DNA from: Rebecca billardiae RCC1528
Taxonomy: Eukaryota; Haptophyta
NCBI GenBank assembly: GCA_965240325.2
Contig: OZ251239.1
Location: 1,602,845-1,666,844 of the forward strand
Reading direction: 5' to 3'
DNA length: 64,000 nucleotides
Part shown: positions 53,083 to 63,299 of the stretch, piece by piece
Position numbering within the stretch: the first letter of the stretch is position 1
Layout of the letters: each line of letters starts with the position of its first letter
The notes under the pieces: model-generated
Told to the model about the DNA's origin: nothing
The model's input: the letters and a program-made list of their open reading frames with translations, nothing else
Databases searched by the model: none
Position numbers and translations under genes: made by a program

Positions 53083-53686
53083 CGCGGCGCGCCAGCAGCC
53101 TGGCGGCTGGTGGTAGCAGTCGTTCGTTATGTGCTCGCGCGGTACGGCGGTCGTCAGAAACTGCTACTCGTCTCAGCAGCAGTTAAGTATGCACCGGCTA
53201 CTACGCTGGCTACTTGCGCGTGAGAGTCAAGAGCCGAGAGTAGCAGACGAGAGTGAGCAGAGACGCGACGAGAGAGATTATACGCTGAGGGTGACGATGA
53301 CTGCGCGACGACTACTACGTGTAGTACTACTCATCATCATGGCCCGCGGTGTAGGGCGGAGCGCGTAGCGTGGTAGGTCCATCAGATTAAATTGATTTTT
53401 GATTTCTTTTCTTTTCATTTTCAGAACTTGTTCGGCGTGTTTTCGCGATCGGCAGATTCCAAATCCGCGCTCGGCTGGCCCCGGCGCGGGAGCGGAGCTC
53501 TGAACGGGGTCGGCGAGGCTGATGGCCCTCGTCGACGGCCGTCCGCTCGCCGTTGGGCGCGCCCACCTCGGCGCAGGCGCCTCGCCGAGCGGCTGGGCGG
53601 CTGCGAACAGGTAGCCATGCTTCGTGTGGACCGGGCTCTCGCTGGGAGTCGCTGGCCGGTCGACGCTCGTGCTTCATGATTTGAAT
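53083..53686. other. Intergenic, no gene recognised
   Basis: Base composition becomes more balanced here, which marks the change from the gene-dense block to the subtelomeric block. The stretch 53,380-53,440 is T-rich. No repeat or RNA gene was identified. Confidence 0.5.
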
Positions 53687-54943
53687 ATGCGTGCTCAACG
53701 TGTGCTGCCCGCGACCAAGGAGCGCGTCCTAGGAGCACGTGCAGGCGAGCAACGCGGAGACGAACATGCGCAACGCGGTGGGATAGGCATCGGCAACGAC
53801 TCGACGCTGTCTCCTTCCCCACCCGACGCTGCCTTCTCGCCCTCGGACGTGCCCGCGACGCCTCTGCCGCAAGGGCCAGCTACCGCCGACCAACTTGCGG
53901 ACCGCTGTGCCGGGCATGACGAGGTCCAGGGCGCGGCAGATGATGATGCACGCGTGCCCATGGATGTGTGCGACCCGCCCGAGGTCCCCGCCGGCACCGC
54001 CGAGGGGCTCGCCTCCTCCGCGGACGGCCTCGGCTGTGTGCAACCGTGCAGGCCCGAGCTACGGCCTGACGTCAACGTCAGCGCGCAGCAGCTCGAGGAG
54101 ACGGCGGTGGCGGCGCGCGCCATCCACGTGCTGCAGCCCTTGACCGGTCGGTTCGTGGCCGGCACTCGCCCGCGGTACGCATCGGTGCTCAACTTCATGC
54201 TCCTCGACCTCCTCCGCACGCTCATGGACCTCATGCTCGAGAACTTGAAGAAGCACAAGCCGTTGGTCAGAGTGTTCACCCCGGCGTGCGCCCAGACCGC
54301 GCGCGACGGTGGGACGAAGAAGCCCAATGCGCTCGCGCTCGTCTGCGCGGATGCGCTCGGCATCTCGGCGCGCCACGACTCGCCGCTGCTGGAGGTGATC
54401 GGCATCTGGCTGATGACCGTGCACAGGTGGTGGAAGGGCAAGAACAAGGACATGGAGCGCATCCTGAGCCGGAAGCAGGGCGCGTCGGCGGCGGAGAGGA
54501 AGGCGGAGCTGGATGCCGACGACACGTCGCTGGGCGCCGGCGACGACAGCTGCCCCTTCCGCGACCTCTACTCGCCCCCCGACGCCGGCGCGCCGCGCGC
54601 GTCCGCAGCAGGCCGCGTGCAGGTGCTGCTGCACGAGCAGCGCGTGACTCCTGCTGAGCACGCGGTCATCTTGGAGCAGCAGGTGCGCCTGACGGAGCAG
54701 CAGGTGGAGCTGGACTCGTCGCGCAAGGCGACCGCGCGCGCCGTCGCCGACGCTGCGCGCGCCAGCTTGCGCGCCGACGCAACCGAGCGCAGCGCGCGCG
54801 GGGGCACAGATCGCGCTGCGGCCGAGCGGGCTGCCATGGCTGCCGACTGCGTCCAGTTCGAGCGCGAGAGGAGAGCGGCGGAGCTCGAGGGCGAGCGCGC
54901 GGCGAAGCGCGCGCAGTCCGCCGCAGTACCGGTGGACCGGTGA
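53687..54943 (+). CDS. Orphan protein with C-terminal coiled coil (418 aa)
   Basis: Single uninterrupted frame. The first in-frame ATG is at 53,687; the frame is open a little further up. Residues 1-110 are polar and low in order. A central block looks folded and conserved: RFVAGTRPRYASVLNFMLLD, LRTLMDLMLENLKKHKPLVR, and HDSPLLEVIGIWLMTVHRWW. The last 110 residues form an Ala/Glu/Arg coiled coil (ILEQQVRLTEQQVELDSSRK). Codon use is less GC-extreme than in the genes to the left. I do not recognise the family. A subtelomeric lineage-specific gene or a domesticated mobile-element protein is possible. Confidence 0.6.
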   Translation: MRAQRVLPATKERVLGARAGEQRGDEHAQRGGIGIGNDSTLSPSPPDAAFSPSDVPATPLPQGPATADQLADRCAGHDEVQGAADDDARVPMDVCDPPEVPAGTAEGLASSADGLGCVQPCRPELRPDVNVSAQQLEETAVAARAIHVLQPLTGRFVAGTRPRYASVLNFMLLDLLRTLMDLMLENLKKHKPLVRVFTPACAQTARDGGTKKPNALALVCADALGISARHDSPLLEVIGIWLMTVHRWWKGKNKDMERILSRKQGASAAERKAELDADDTSLGAGDDSCPFRDLYSPPDAGAPRASAAGRVQVLLHEQRVTPAEHAVILEQQVRLTEQQVELDSSRKATARAVADAARASLRADATERSARGGTDRAAAERAAMAADCVQFERERRAAELEGERAAKRAQSAAVPVDR

Positions 54944-55315
54944 CGGCCTCGCGTGGGCTGGGGTACGACGAACGGCGACGACGCCGGTGACACAGAGCAC
55001 GGGCACGGAAGTCGCCGAACGGCCGCGGCAAGCTCGGCGGCGGCGATGACTGCTAGTCTGCGCACGCAAGCGTCGATGGCGGAGGACTCCTTCACGACTA
55101 TGGGGATGGTGGCATGCTCAGAGGTGCGCTTGGTAGTGTGCTTCGGCACGCAGCCCGCCGCCCGCATCAGGTCCGTCCGGGCCTGCTGCGGGACGGTTTG
55201 ACGGTGGCATGAGCCCGCCGTCACTCCGCGCGGCGGCGCGGCCTATTCGGATGACCCAGCACGAATAGTGAACAAGGTACCCCCATATTGACACCACCCT
55301 GAATATATATTTAAA

Positions 55316-55347
55316 ACCCACCCGCATTGTATAATAAACGGGTGGGT
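55316..55347. other. Hairpin with perfect 9-bp stem
   Basis: ACCCACCCG (55,316-55,324) pairs with CGGGTGGGT (55,339-55,347) around a 14-base AT-rich loop. It stands alone in non-coding DNA, so it may be a transcript-end structure or a transposon remnant. Confidence 0.6.
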
Positions 55348-56106
55348 AAGTGCATATATACGGGTACATGTCTCTAATTAAATGGGTAACATGCTCGATC
55401 TTGGAGTAGTTTTTCCTCGCCCTCTACGCGCACTCATCGTGCCTACTAAAATTTAGCAAGTCCACCTTAATTTTGTTGGGGCGGGTTGCAACGGTTATGA
55501 ATAAGTAAGTCCGACGACATACCGTCATTTAGCCGCCATAACAAGTCGTTGACGTTTGGCTGAATCTGTATGTGACACAGTGGCGCAGCTGGCGTGCGCG
55601 CACGACCGCGCAACGACGCGCGGAGTCGGTTTTGGGTGCTTCTGACGGCTGGGCTGGGTTCCAGGACATATTTGTGGGTGCCTCCGCAAGCGCCACGCTC
55701 GTCAGACACCTAAATCGCATGGTTGTCGAAAATCACAATTCAGTGGGCTGCTGTCATGGACCCCCTAAGCGTGGAGCCCCGCCGGGGGCCCTCACTACGT
55801 TGTCAAAAAGATCTTATTTTGATCAAAGAAAAGGGGACGGGGGACGATTTTGAGGGGTGTTGGTGGGTGAGTTTTCGCTTTTTCGAGGGGTACGTTGGCC
55901 CATAGTGCTCTGCATTAGCAACTACGCGCTTGACGAAATAAGCGCGCCCACTCCATTCCGCATAAGTCGATGGACGGACGTGGGATCAGATACCCCGGGG
56001 GTGAAACAAGTGCTGAGTATTTTTGTCATTCTTGTATGCTGGAGTACGAGTTTGCCGAGCGACGTTTGATTGTTTTGGGTCGAAAACAGCTATGAGGCCA
56101 GATGCT

Positions 56107-56275
56107 TCTGAATAGCGCTTTGTTTAAACAGCTACCCGCCTGTCTCGATGGATGAACCGCCTTATAATATTAACAGAGACTCTTTTGAATAGCGCTTGTT
56201 CAACTACCACATTACCCGCCTGCCTCGATGGATGAACCGCCTGTGCACTAATGTTAAACGAGATTCTTTGAATGG
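56107..56275. repeat. Two diverged tandem copies of about 80 bp
   Basis: The order AATAGCGCTT, then ACCCGCCTGTCTCGATGG and ATGAACCGCC, is repeated about 80 bp later with a few substitutions, and a third partial copy of the start (AATGGCGCC) follows. It is non-coding. Confidence 0.8.
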
Positions 56276-56920
56276 CGCCTATGGCGGCTTGTTAAAACGT
56301 AACAAGTTATATACCCGCCTACAAACCGGGCCTAAGCGCAATCTTTTGAAAGTGCATGTTGATGTGCATGGTCAGGGTCCTCCTCAACTACTGCATGTCG
56401 GCGTACTGCGTGCGCGCGCGGCGCGCTGTTATTTACCGATGCATCACTTGGTGCTGGAAACATAGGCCACACACGCGCACTTGGAAGTGATCAAGTTTTG
56501 CTACTTATTCGCAAAACAGATTTTAGATACGCGAATAAGTTGGATACTCGGAGCCGCCAGGCGCGCGCGCGGCGCCGTATATTTATTCGAACGAGACGTC
56601 GACGGCCCTTGCCCGAGCGTAGTAGCGAGTAGCGACTCAAGCGAGCGAGTCCCCACGGCTGCTCGCTCGCTCGTTCGCGTTCGTCGCTGCGGCGCCCTGG
56701 CCGGGGACGTGCGTGTCGGCGCCGCGTACGCCGCGGTGCGCGCGCGGTGGCGGGAGCCGGCCGGCCGCTGGTCTCCCCCTCGCGCTCTGCTCTCGCCCTC
56801 GCGCTCCGCTCCGACGGCTCTCCCCGAGGCGTCGCGCGCGTCTCGGTCCGCGGTCTCGCCTCAGAGTCTCGCCAGGCCGTGCCGACGGCGCGCACACAGC
56901 GCCCCGCTGCAAAGCATGCG

Positions 56921-58010
56921 CGACGAGATCGCGGCGGGGGCGGCGAGATCGCGGCGGAGGCGGCGGTCAACAGCCTGCCCGCGGGCGCGTTCGTCGCTCG
57001 AGGAGGAGCGCGCAAGGGCGAGCCGAGTCCGGAGCACGCTCACGAGCTCGTTGGCGACGCCTTGAGGATCGGAGCGCGCCCGGAGCCACGCAGCGGAGAT
57101 GAGCCGGATGCGCCCGGAGTTCGCGCAGCTGAAGGGCGAGCTCGAGCACGCGAGCTCGCTCCTCGACGCCGAGCGCGAGCTCCTCCTCAACTCGGTCGAC
57201 GGCGGCGCTGAGGTGCAGCAGCGTGAGGACGAGCAGCGGACGGCCAGTGCCGAACGCTCGCATGAGACACTGCTGCCACGCGAGCGCGGCCTGAGCGCGA
57301 GGAGCTGCGAGGGGAATGCGCCGCGCGCGTCGACGCGGCGATCACCGGGCTGCAGGCCTCGGCCGTCGACGCGTTGCGCACCCTCGCCGCCAGCCGCGAC
57401 GAGTCCGCCGTCGAGCTGCAGCCGAGCTGCAGCCGAGCTGCGCGCGCACGGATGGGCGGCGTCACACAGACACTGATGCCAGAGACTAGAGTCTAGAGAG
57501 GCCGTGCTGCATGCCAGCACGTGTGCGCGGAGGCGCTGTGCGCCGAGCTGGCGAAGCGCGGCGCCGAGCTCGACGCGCTGCGCGACGCGGCGACGGACGC
57601 GCTGGGCGCGCGCGGCGCCCTCGTCGCGACGCCCCGTGCAGCAGCTCGAGCAGCCAGCTGTGGAGTAGACGGCAGTCGAGGCGATCGGCGCCGGTTGAGC
57701 GCGCACGGGCTCCGAGCCTGCCGCTGGCTGGCCGCCGCCGTCTTCGAGGCCGCCGACGCGGCGGAGGAGGCGGCGGGCGAGCACGGCTGCGCGGTGGAGC
57801 AGGCGCGCACGCGCGGCGGCAGGCGCGACGCCCCGCTCGCCTCGTTCCACCCCGAGCTCCCGCTCGGTCTCGGTGCGCGGCTGCGCAGCGGCAGGCAGGG
57901 GCAGCCGCGTGGCGCGCGCTCTCGCTCTGCCGGCACGAGGCGAGCCGGCTGAGCGACCAGCGGCCCGTCGTCGAGCGCATGGCGCAGCGCGAGCACCTCA
58001 AGCAGGTGCG
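56921..58010 (+). pseudogene. Decayed coiled-coil gene fragments
   Basis: Coiled-coil-like sequence continues across all three plus-strand frames with stops between. Examples are SMRDEIAAGAARSRRRR (about 56,915), FAQLKGELEHASSLLDAERE (about 57,120), an ITGLQASAVDALRTLAASRD stretch (about 57,340), and ALCAELAKRGAELDALRDAA (about 57,535). No single frame or plausible intron set joins them, so I read it as a frameshifted remnant. Sequence errors could be an alternative cause. The parent family is not recognised. Confidence 0.45.
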
Positions 58011-58299
58011 CCCGCACGCGCGCACGCGCGGCCCGCGCCACGGCGGCCGCTTCCCCGCGCGGCCCGGGCGGCGCGTGGGCGTCGGCGACAGTGACTCGGC
58101 CCGCCGGCCCGGTGGGCGGCAACTGAGTTGGCGGTGGCAGCTCAGGCGAACTGTTACGCATGTCAGACTGACAGCAGCCGACGGAGGGTGCACCGCCGGC
58201 CCCTAACTGCGTTGGTTCTACGGAAGGACCGCGGAACGCGGTCATATCGTCGTCAATGCTGATGACTGATGACTACAATCGAGTACGAGTACTACTACA

Positions 58300-60840
58300 T
58301 ATCATCGTCGCGTATATAGGCGTTCGACGAGCCTGACGAGCGCGCATGCGAGGCGTGGAGCCCAGCGGGCTGCCCGCCGTCCGAGGGCGCACGCGACGAC
58401 CGCGAGCCCGCCTTGTGCCGCCGTGCGGCTGCGGCAGTGAGGCTAATGTGTCCGGAGCCGTGCCGTCTGCGCCGAGCGCGGGCCGCGTCGCGCTGCCAGC
58501 GGCGCGCTCGCGCCCCGCTCGGCTGGGCTCTGCGCAGCACACGGCCCCATTGCCGAGTTCAAGGCGTGGCGCCCCGCGGCATGCTCGAGCAGGCCCGCAC
58601 GGGCTGCCCGCGCCCCAGGCTCGCACCGACGCTCCATCGGGGGCAGCGCGCGCGGCCGCCACCGGCTGTTCCTCGCCTGCCTGCGCGGGTGAGATGGCGA
58701 CGCGTGGGGCGGTGCGAGCCAGCCCAGCGACCGCGGCGCATGCTGCTCGGCGGCGCGTGGCGCGAGCGCGTCGCGGCAGTGTCCAGCGCAACGCACCAGC
58801 CCAAACTGCCTCCGCCCCCGCGCCCCCATCTTCCACCTCGTCCGATCTGCCTCCGCTGCGCGCCATCACTGCCGCGAGCCGCCGACGCGCAGCTGCTGCA
58901 TGCCGCTGGTCGCGCACGCGCCTCACGTCGAAGGAGCGGCCGACCCTGGACGTGGCGCGTGCGCGTGCCGGTCGGTACGGGCCCACTCGAGCGCGGTCAG
59001 CGTGTCAGCAGTGGCGAGCAGGAGCCGCGCAGCCTTTGTGTTGGACGGCCGCGCGCGCGCCGCGGCCGAGCTCTGCGCGCAGACTTGGCAGCTGTTCGCG
59101 TGTTGCTGACGGGCACCACGCACTGCGCGGCGTCGTGCAAGCGACGGAAACGCGAGTGCATCCCCCCAGTACGCGCGCTCGACCGCTCGGCAGTGCACCC
59201 GCGCGGCCACGCGCGGCCGGCTGCGTTTGCGTGGCAGCGCTGCCGAGCGAGGGGCTGGCGGTGCGCTCGCGCCGCGATGGCCGCGCGTGGGACGTGGCCA
59301 GCTGGCCGAGGCGCGCGTGCTTTGACGGCGCGTGGATCCCCTCGCGCACCACTGCGCCGGCGTGCGCACGCACGCGACGCGCACGCCGCCTTTGGCGGAC
59401 GGCGGGGATGCAGTGCGGCCGCTGGTCTTTGAGGCCGGATTTGTCTCGCGATCGGTTGGTATTTGTTTCGCGACGTCACCGACGACCGTTGGTCGCGGCG
59501 GCGCGCGAATTCAGCATGGCCTCTCCCCACTGGGACGAGTCTGCATCCCGCGGCGCCGATGGGCGCGAGCCCGCGTCGGACGGGCTGTCGTGCGCCTGGA
59601 GGTACGTGCGTGGAGTGCCGTATCCGCCCCTGCGCCTGCACCAGCCCAAGGGTGCCCCCGCCCCCGCGCCCCCCCCCCCGTCTCACTCGTCGTCCGACCT
59701 GCCTCCGGCTAGCCCGCAGCGGGCTCTCCAACAGCTGCGCCCGGCGGTTCGGGCGGGGGATCCGCGATGCTGGGCGTCCACAGGCGAGCCATCGATGCAT
59801 CGTGAGCGTCGTCTCGTCGGCAGCCGTCACCCGCGCCCGCGCCCGCCGCCGCCATGTGGAGTCTCAGTCGCTGCTGCCTGCAGGTAGTGTGTCCCGCTGA
59901 CCACTCGGCAGCTGCCGCTGGCTTCTGCCTTTCTGGCTGGCTAGGTGTGCGGTTAGGCCAAGCGTGGCGCAGCACGGCATGATTGTGTGCTGGCAATCGG
60001 GCCACTTGGACTACGGCCGAATAGTGGTGGGTGAACGGGCCACGCCCGCGAGGGCATCCCCGCGTGCAGCAAGGGCGGCCCAGTCAGGGCTGGAGCGCGG
60101 CCGCGCCTGGCGACGCGTCACGGCTGCCGATAGCACGGCTCTTGCGCGGTGGAACGTGCGTGAGCCCCGCCGCGCGCGCTCCTGCGGCGCCGAGGCTGCC
60201 GCTCCGCGCCTGAGCAGATCGCGCGGCGCGCGCGGCGGCGCCTGCCGGGTGCTGCTGCAGTGGCAGCTACCGCCGAGCGCTGCTGGCTGGGCCGCGCCGG
60301 AGAGGCGGGCCGCGCGGCCGGGCGCTGCGGATGTGGAGCGCAGCAGCCGGCCCAGCGCCTCGCACCGATCGATGCTGCCCCCGCCCCGGCCCCCCATCTT
60401 ACCCTCCATCAAGCCTGCGCCTGGTGGGCCGCGTAGTGAGCGCGGCAAGCAGCAGGGCGCTCCTCATCGCGCGCGAGCCCCCGCACATCTGCGCACGGCA
60501 GTCCCACTGCGGTGCGGCTGGGCGCGCGCGCGCCTCGCGTCGATGGAGCGGGCGCGCCTTGCCGCGGCGGCCGAGACGAGCACTGCCGAAGCACTGTCGA
60601 GCGCGATCATCGCGGCGGCGAGCAGCGGTCGTGGCTGGCGCAACGCACCGGCCCAGCCCGCCGCCCCGCCCCCGCCCCCCATCCTTCACCTAGTCCGAGC
60701 TGCCTCTGGTGCGCGCCATCACGGCTGCGCTGCGCACGCCCGCACACGCGCCTCGCTTCGAGGGAGCGGCCGTCCCTTGCCGTGGGGCGTCCCGGTCGAG
60801 ACGAGCGCACACTCCGGCGCCCATGATCACCGCGGGTCGG
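58300..60840. repeat. Diverged subtelomeric repeats
   Basis: A landmark of the form CCGCCCCCGCGCCCCC followed by TCnTCCACCTCGTCCGA-like sequence and CTGCCTCCG occurs near 58,810, 59,650, 60,370 and 60,665. The copies near 58,800-58,950 and 60,650-60,780 also share the following GCGCGCCATCAC and a CGCCTC...TCGAnGGAGCGGCCG segment, so they are larger diverged duplicates. Many open frames exist on both strands because of composition, and none has protein features. Confidence 0.6.
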
Positions 60841-60845
60841 CGGTG

Positions 60846-62260
60846 GCGAACTCGGATTTTTAACCGCCAGCCAGGCGGGCCGCCGCAGGCGCGGTGCGGC
60901 GCGCGCGCCGGCTGAATGCGAATGAATAATGGCCTGCGCCCGCGCGCGCTGCCGAGGACACCCCCTGGGCCGATATCACGCGAGAGGGCAGCGGATTATT
61001 CATCCGTCCACGCCGGGTGCGACGCACTGCTCGAAAATCGAAGGTTTAACCGCCAGGCGGGCCGCCGCAGGCGCGGTGCGGCGCGCGCGCCGGCTGAATA
61101 CAAATGAATAATGGCCTGCGCCCGCGCGCGCTGCCGAGGGCACCCCCTGGGCTGATATCACGCGAGAGGGCAGCGCATTATTCATCCGTCCACGCCGGGT
61201 GCGACGCCCACCTCGAAAATCGGACTTTTAACCGCCAGGCGAGCCGCCGCCGGCGCGGTGCGGCGCGCGCGCCGGCTGAATGCGAATGAATAATGGCCTG
61301 CGCCCGCGCGCGCTGCCGAGGGCACCCCCTGGGCTGATATCACGCGAGAGGGCAGCGCATTATTCATCCGTCCACGCCAGGTGCGACGCCAACCTCGAAA
61401 ATCGGACTTTCAACCGCCAGGCGGGCCGCCGCCGGCGCGGTGCGGCGCGCGCGCCGGCCGAATGCAAATGAATAATGCCCTGCCCCCACGCGCGCTGCCG
61501 AGGGCATCCCCTGGGCCGACATCACGCGAGAGGGCAGCGCATTATTCATCCGTCCACGCCGGGTGCGACGCCCACCTCGAAAATCGGACTTTTAACCGCC
61601 AGGCGGGCCGCCGCAGGCGCGGTGCGGCGCGCGCGCCGGCTGAATACGAATGAATAATGGCCTGCGCCCGCGCGCGCTGCCGAGGGCACCCCCTGGGTTG
61701 ATATCACGCGAGAGGGCAGCGCATTATTCATCCGTCCACGCCGGGTGCGACGCACTGCTCGAAAATCGGATTTTGAACCGCCAGCCAGGCGGGCCGCCGC
61801 AGGCGCGGTGCGGCGCGCGCGCCGGCTGAATGCGAATGAATAATGGCCTGCGCCCGCGCGCGCTGCCGAGGGCACCCCCTGGGTTGATATCACGCGAGAG
61901 GGCAGCGCATTATTCATCCGTCCACGCCGGGTGCGACGCACTGCTCGAAAATCGGATTTTGAACCGCCAGGCTGGGCGCCGCCGACCAGCCGTGGTGCTG
62001 CGCGCCGGCTGAATACGAATGAATAATGGCCTGCGCCCGCGCGCGCTGCCGAGGGCACCCCCTGGGCTGATATCACGCGAGAGGGCAGCGCATTATTCAT
62101 CCGTCCACGCCAGGTGCGACGCCAACCTCGAAAATCGGACTTTCAACCGCCAGGCGGGCCGCCGCCGGCGCGGTGCGGCGCGCGCGCCGGCCGAATGCAA
62201 ATGAATAATGCCCTGCCCCCGCGCGCGCTGCCGAGGGCATCCCCTGGGCCGACATCACGC
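60846..62260. repeat. 182-bp subtelomeric satellite, about eight copies
   Basis: The marker GAATGAATAATGGCCTG (or close variants) recurs at about 60,920, 61,102, 61,284, 61,466, 61,648, 61,834, 62,019 and 62,201, giving units of 182 bp with two slightly longer ones (about 186 and 185 bp). Each unit holds ATGAATAAT and its inverse ATTATTCAT about 80 bp apart, with CGCTGCC/GGCAGCG just inside, so a unit can fold back. The last copy is cut at about 62,260. The unit length is close to a nucleosome repeat. Confidence 0.95.
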
Positions 62261-62285
62261 TAGGTTTAGGGGTTAGAAGTATGTT

Positions 62286-62396
62286 TTCTCGAGATTGACC
62301 GAGCCGAATCCTCTCAAAATTGGAGGGCCTCTAGCCCTTCCCATTTCCATGGCAGAGCCCAAGTCTCGTTGAAATCGGTTCGGTCAATCTCGAGAA
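62286..62396. repeat. 111-bp inverted-repeat module at the satellite-telomere boundary
   Basis: The 23-bp arms at 62,286-62,308 and 62,374-62,396 are reverse complements with two mismatches (core GGTCAATCTCGAGAA). The 65-bp spacer is AT-richer and contains its own short complementary pair (GGAGGGC and GCCCTTCC). Immediately to the left is a broken TTAGGG-like stretch (62,262-62,276). Confidence 0.85.
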
Positions 62397-62418
62397 ATTC
62401 CCATTTTAGTACCGGCGA

Positions 62419-63069
62419 CCCTAACCACGACCCTAACCCTAACCCTTACCACGACCCTAACCCTAACCCTTACCACGACCCTAACCCTAACCCTTACCAC
62501 GACCCTAACCCTTACCTGCGCCCTAACCCTTACCTGCGCCCTAACCCTTACCTGCGCCCTAACCCTTACCTGCGCCCTAACCCTTACCTGCGCCCTAACC
62601 CTTACCTGCGCCCTAACCCTTACCACGACCCTAACCCTTACCTGCGCCCTAACCCTTACCTGCGCCCTAACCCTTACCTGCGCCCTAACCCTTACCACGA
62701 CCCTAACCCTTACCTGCGCCCTAACCCTTACCTGCGCCCTAACCCTTACCTGCGCCCTAACCCTTACCACGACCCTAACCCTTACCTGCGCCCTAACCCT
62801 TACCACGACCCTAACCCTTACCTGCGCCCTAACCCTTACCTGCGCCCTAACCCTTACCTGCGCCCTAACCCTTACCTGCGCCCTAACCCTTACCTGCGCC
62901 CTAACCCTTACCTGCGCCCTAACCCTTACCTGCGCCCTAACCCTTACCTGCGCCCTAACCCTTACCTGCGCCCTAACCCTTACCTGCGCCCTAACCCTTA
63001 CCTGCGCCCTAACCCTTACCTGCGCCCTAACCCTTACCTGCGCCCTAACCCTTACCTGCGCCCTAACCC
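62419..63069. repeat. Telomere-variant 18-bp repeat array, CCCTAA orientation
   Basis: The array consists mainly of CCCTAACCCTTACCTGCG, with a second type CCCTAACCCTTACCACGA. The first few units are 24 bp because of an extra CCCTAA. Type order is partly regular: six of the first type, then groups of three separated by one of the second, then a long pure run of about fourteen before the junction. Each 18-mer keeps one exact CCCTAA and one CCCTTA, so it probably arose from telomeric DNA and spread by unequal exchange. The array's orientation is opposite to the terminal telomere. The open frame through it is a by-product of the 18-bp period. Confidence 0.95.
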
Positions 63070-63258
63070 TTAGGGTTAGGGTTAGGGTTAGGGTTAGGGT
63101 TATAGGGTTAGGGTTAGGGTTAGGGTTAGGGTTAGGGTTAGGGTTAGGGTTAGGGTTAGGGTTAGGGTTAGGGTTAGGGTTAGGGTTAGGGTTAGGGTTA
63201 GGGTTAGGGGTTAGGGTTAGGGTTAGGGTTAGGGTTAGGGTTAGGGTTAGGGTTAGGG

Positions 63259-63299
<41 letters not shown>

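Larger units (their letters stand above)
54944..56920. other. Subtelomeric intergenic sequence, mixed composition
   Basis: No convincing gene. GC content is well below that of the left 50 kb. It includes a perfect 9-bp hairpin (55,316-55,347), a tandem duplication (56,107-56,275), and TATATA-rich stretches near 55,300-55,370. Weak open frames have no protein features. Confidence 0.5.

Noticed and set aside
62369-63073. Open frame of 234 codons rich in Pro, Asn, Tyr, Leu and Arg
   Set aside because: It is only the translation of the 18-bp telomere-variant array, whose period is a multiple of three; there is no promoter or non-repeat sequence.
63060-63080. Relic of an end-to-end chromosome fusion
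   Set aside because: A fusion leaves TTAGGG followed by CCCTAA. The order here is CCCTAA then TTAGGG, and the G-rich tract continues to the end of the window.
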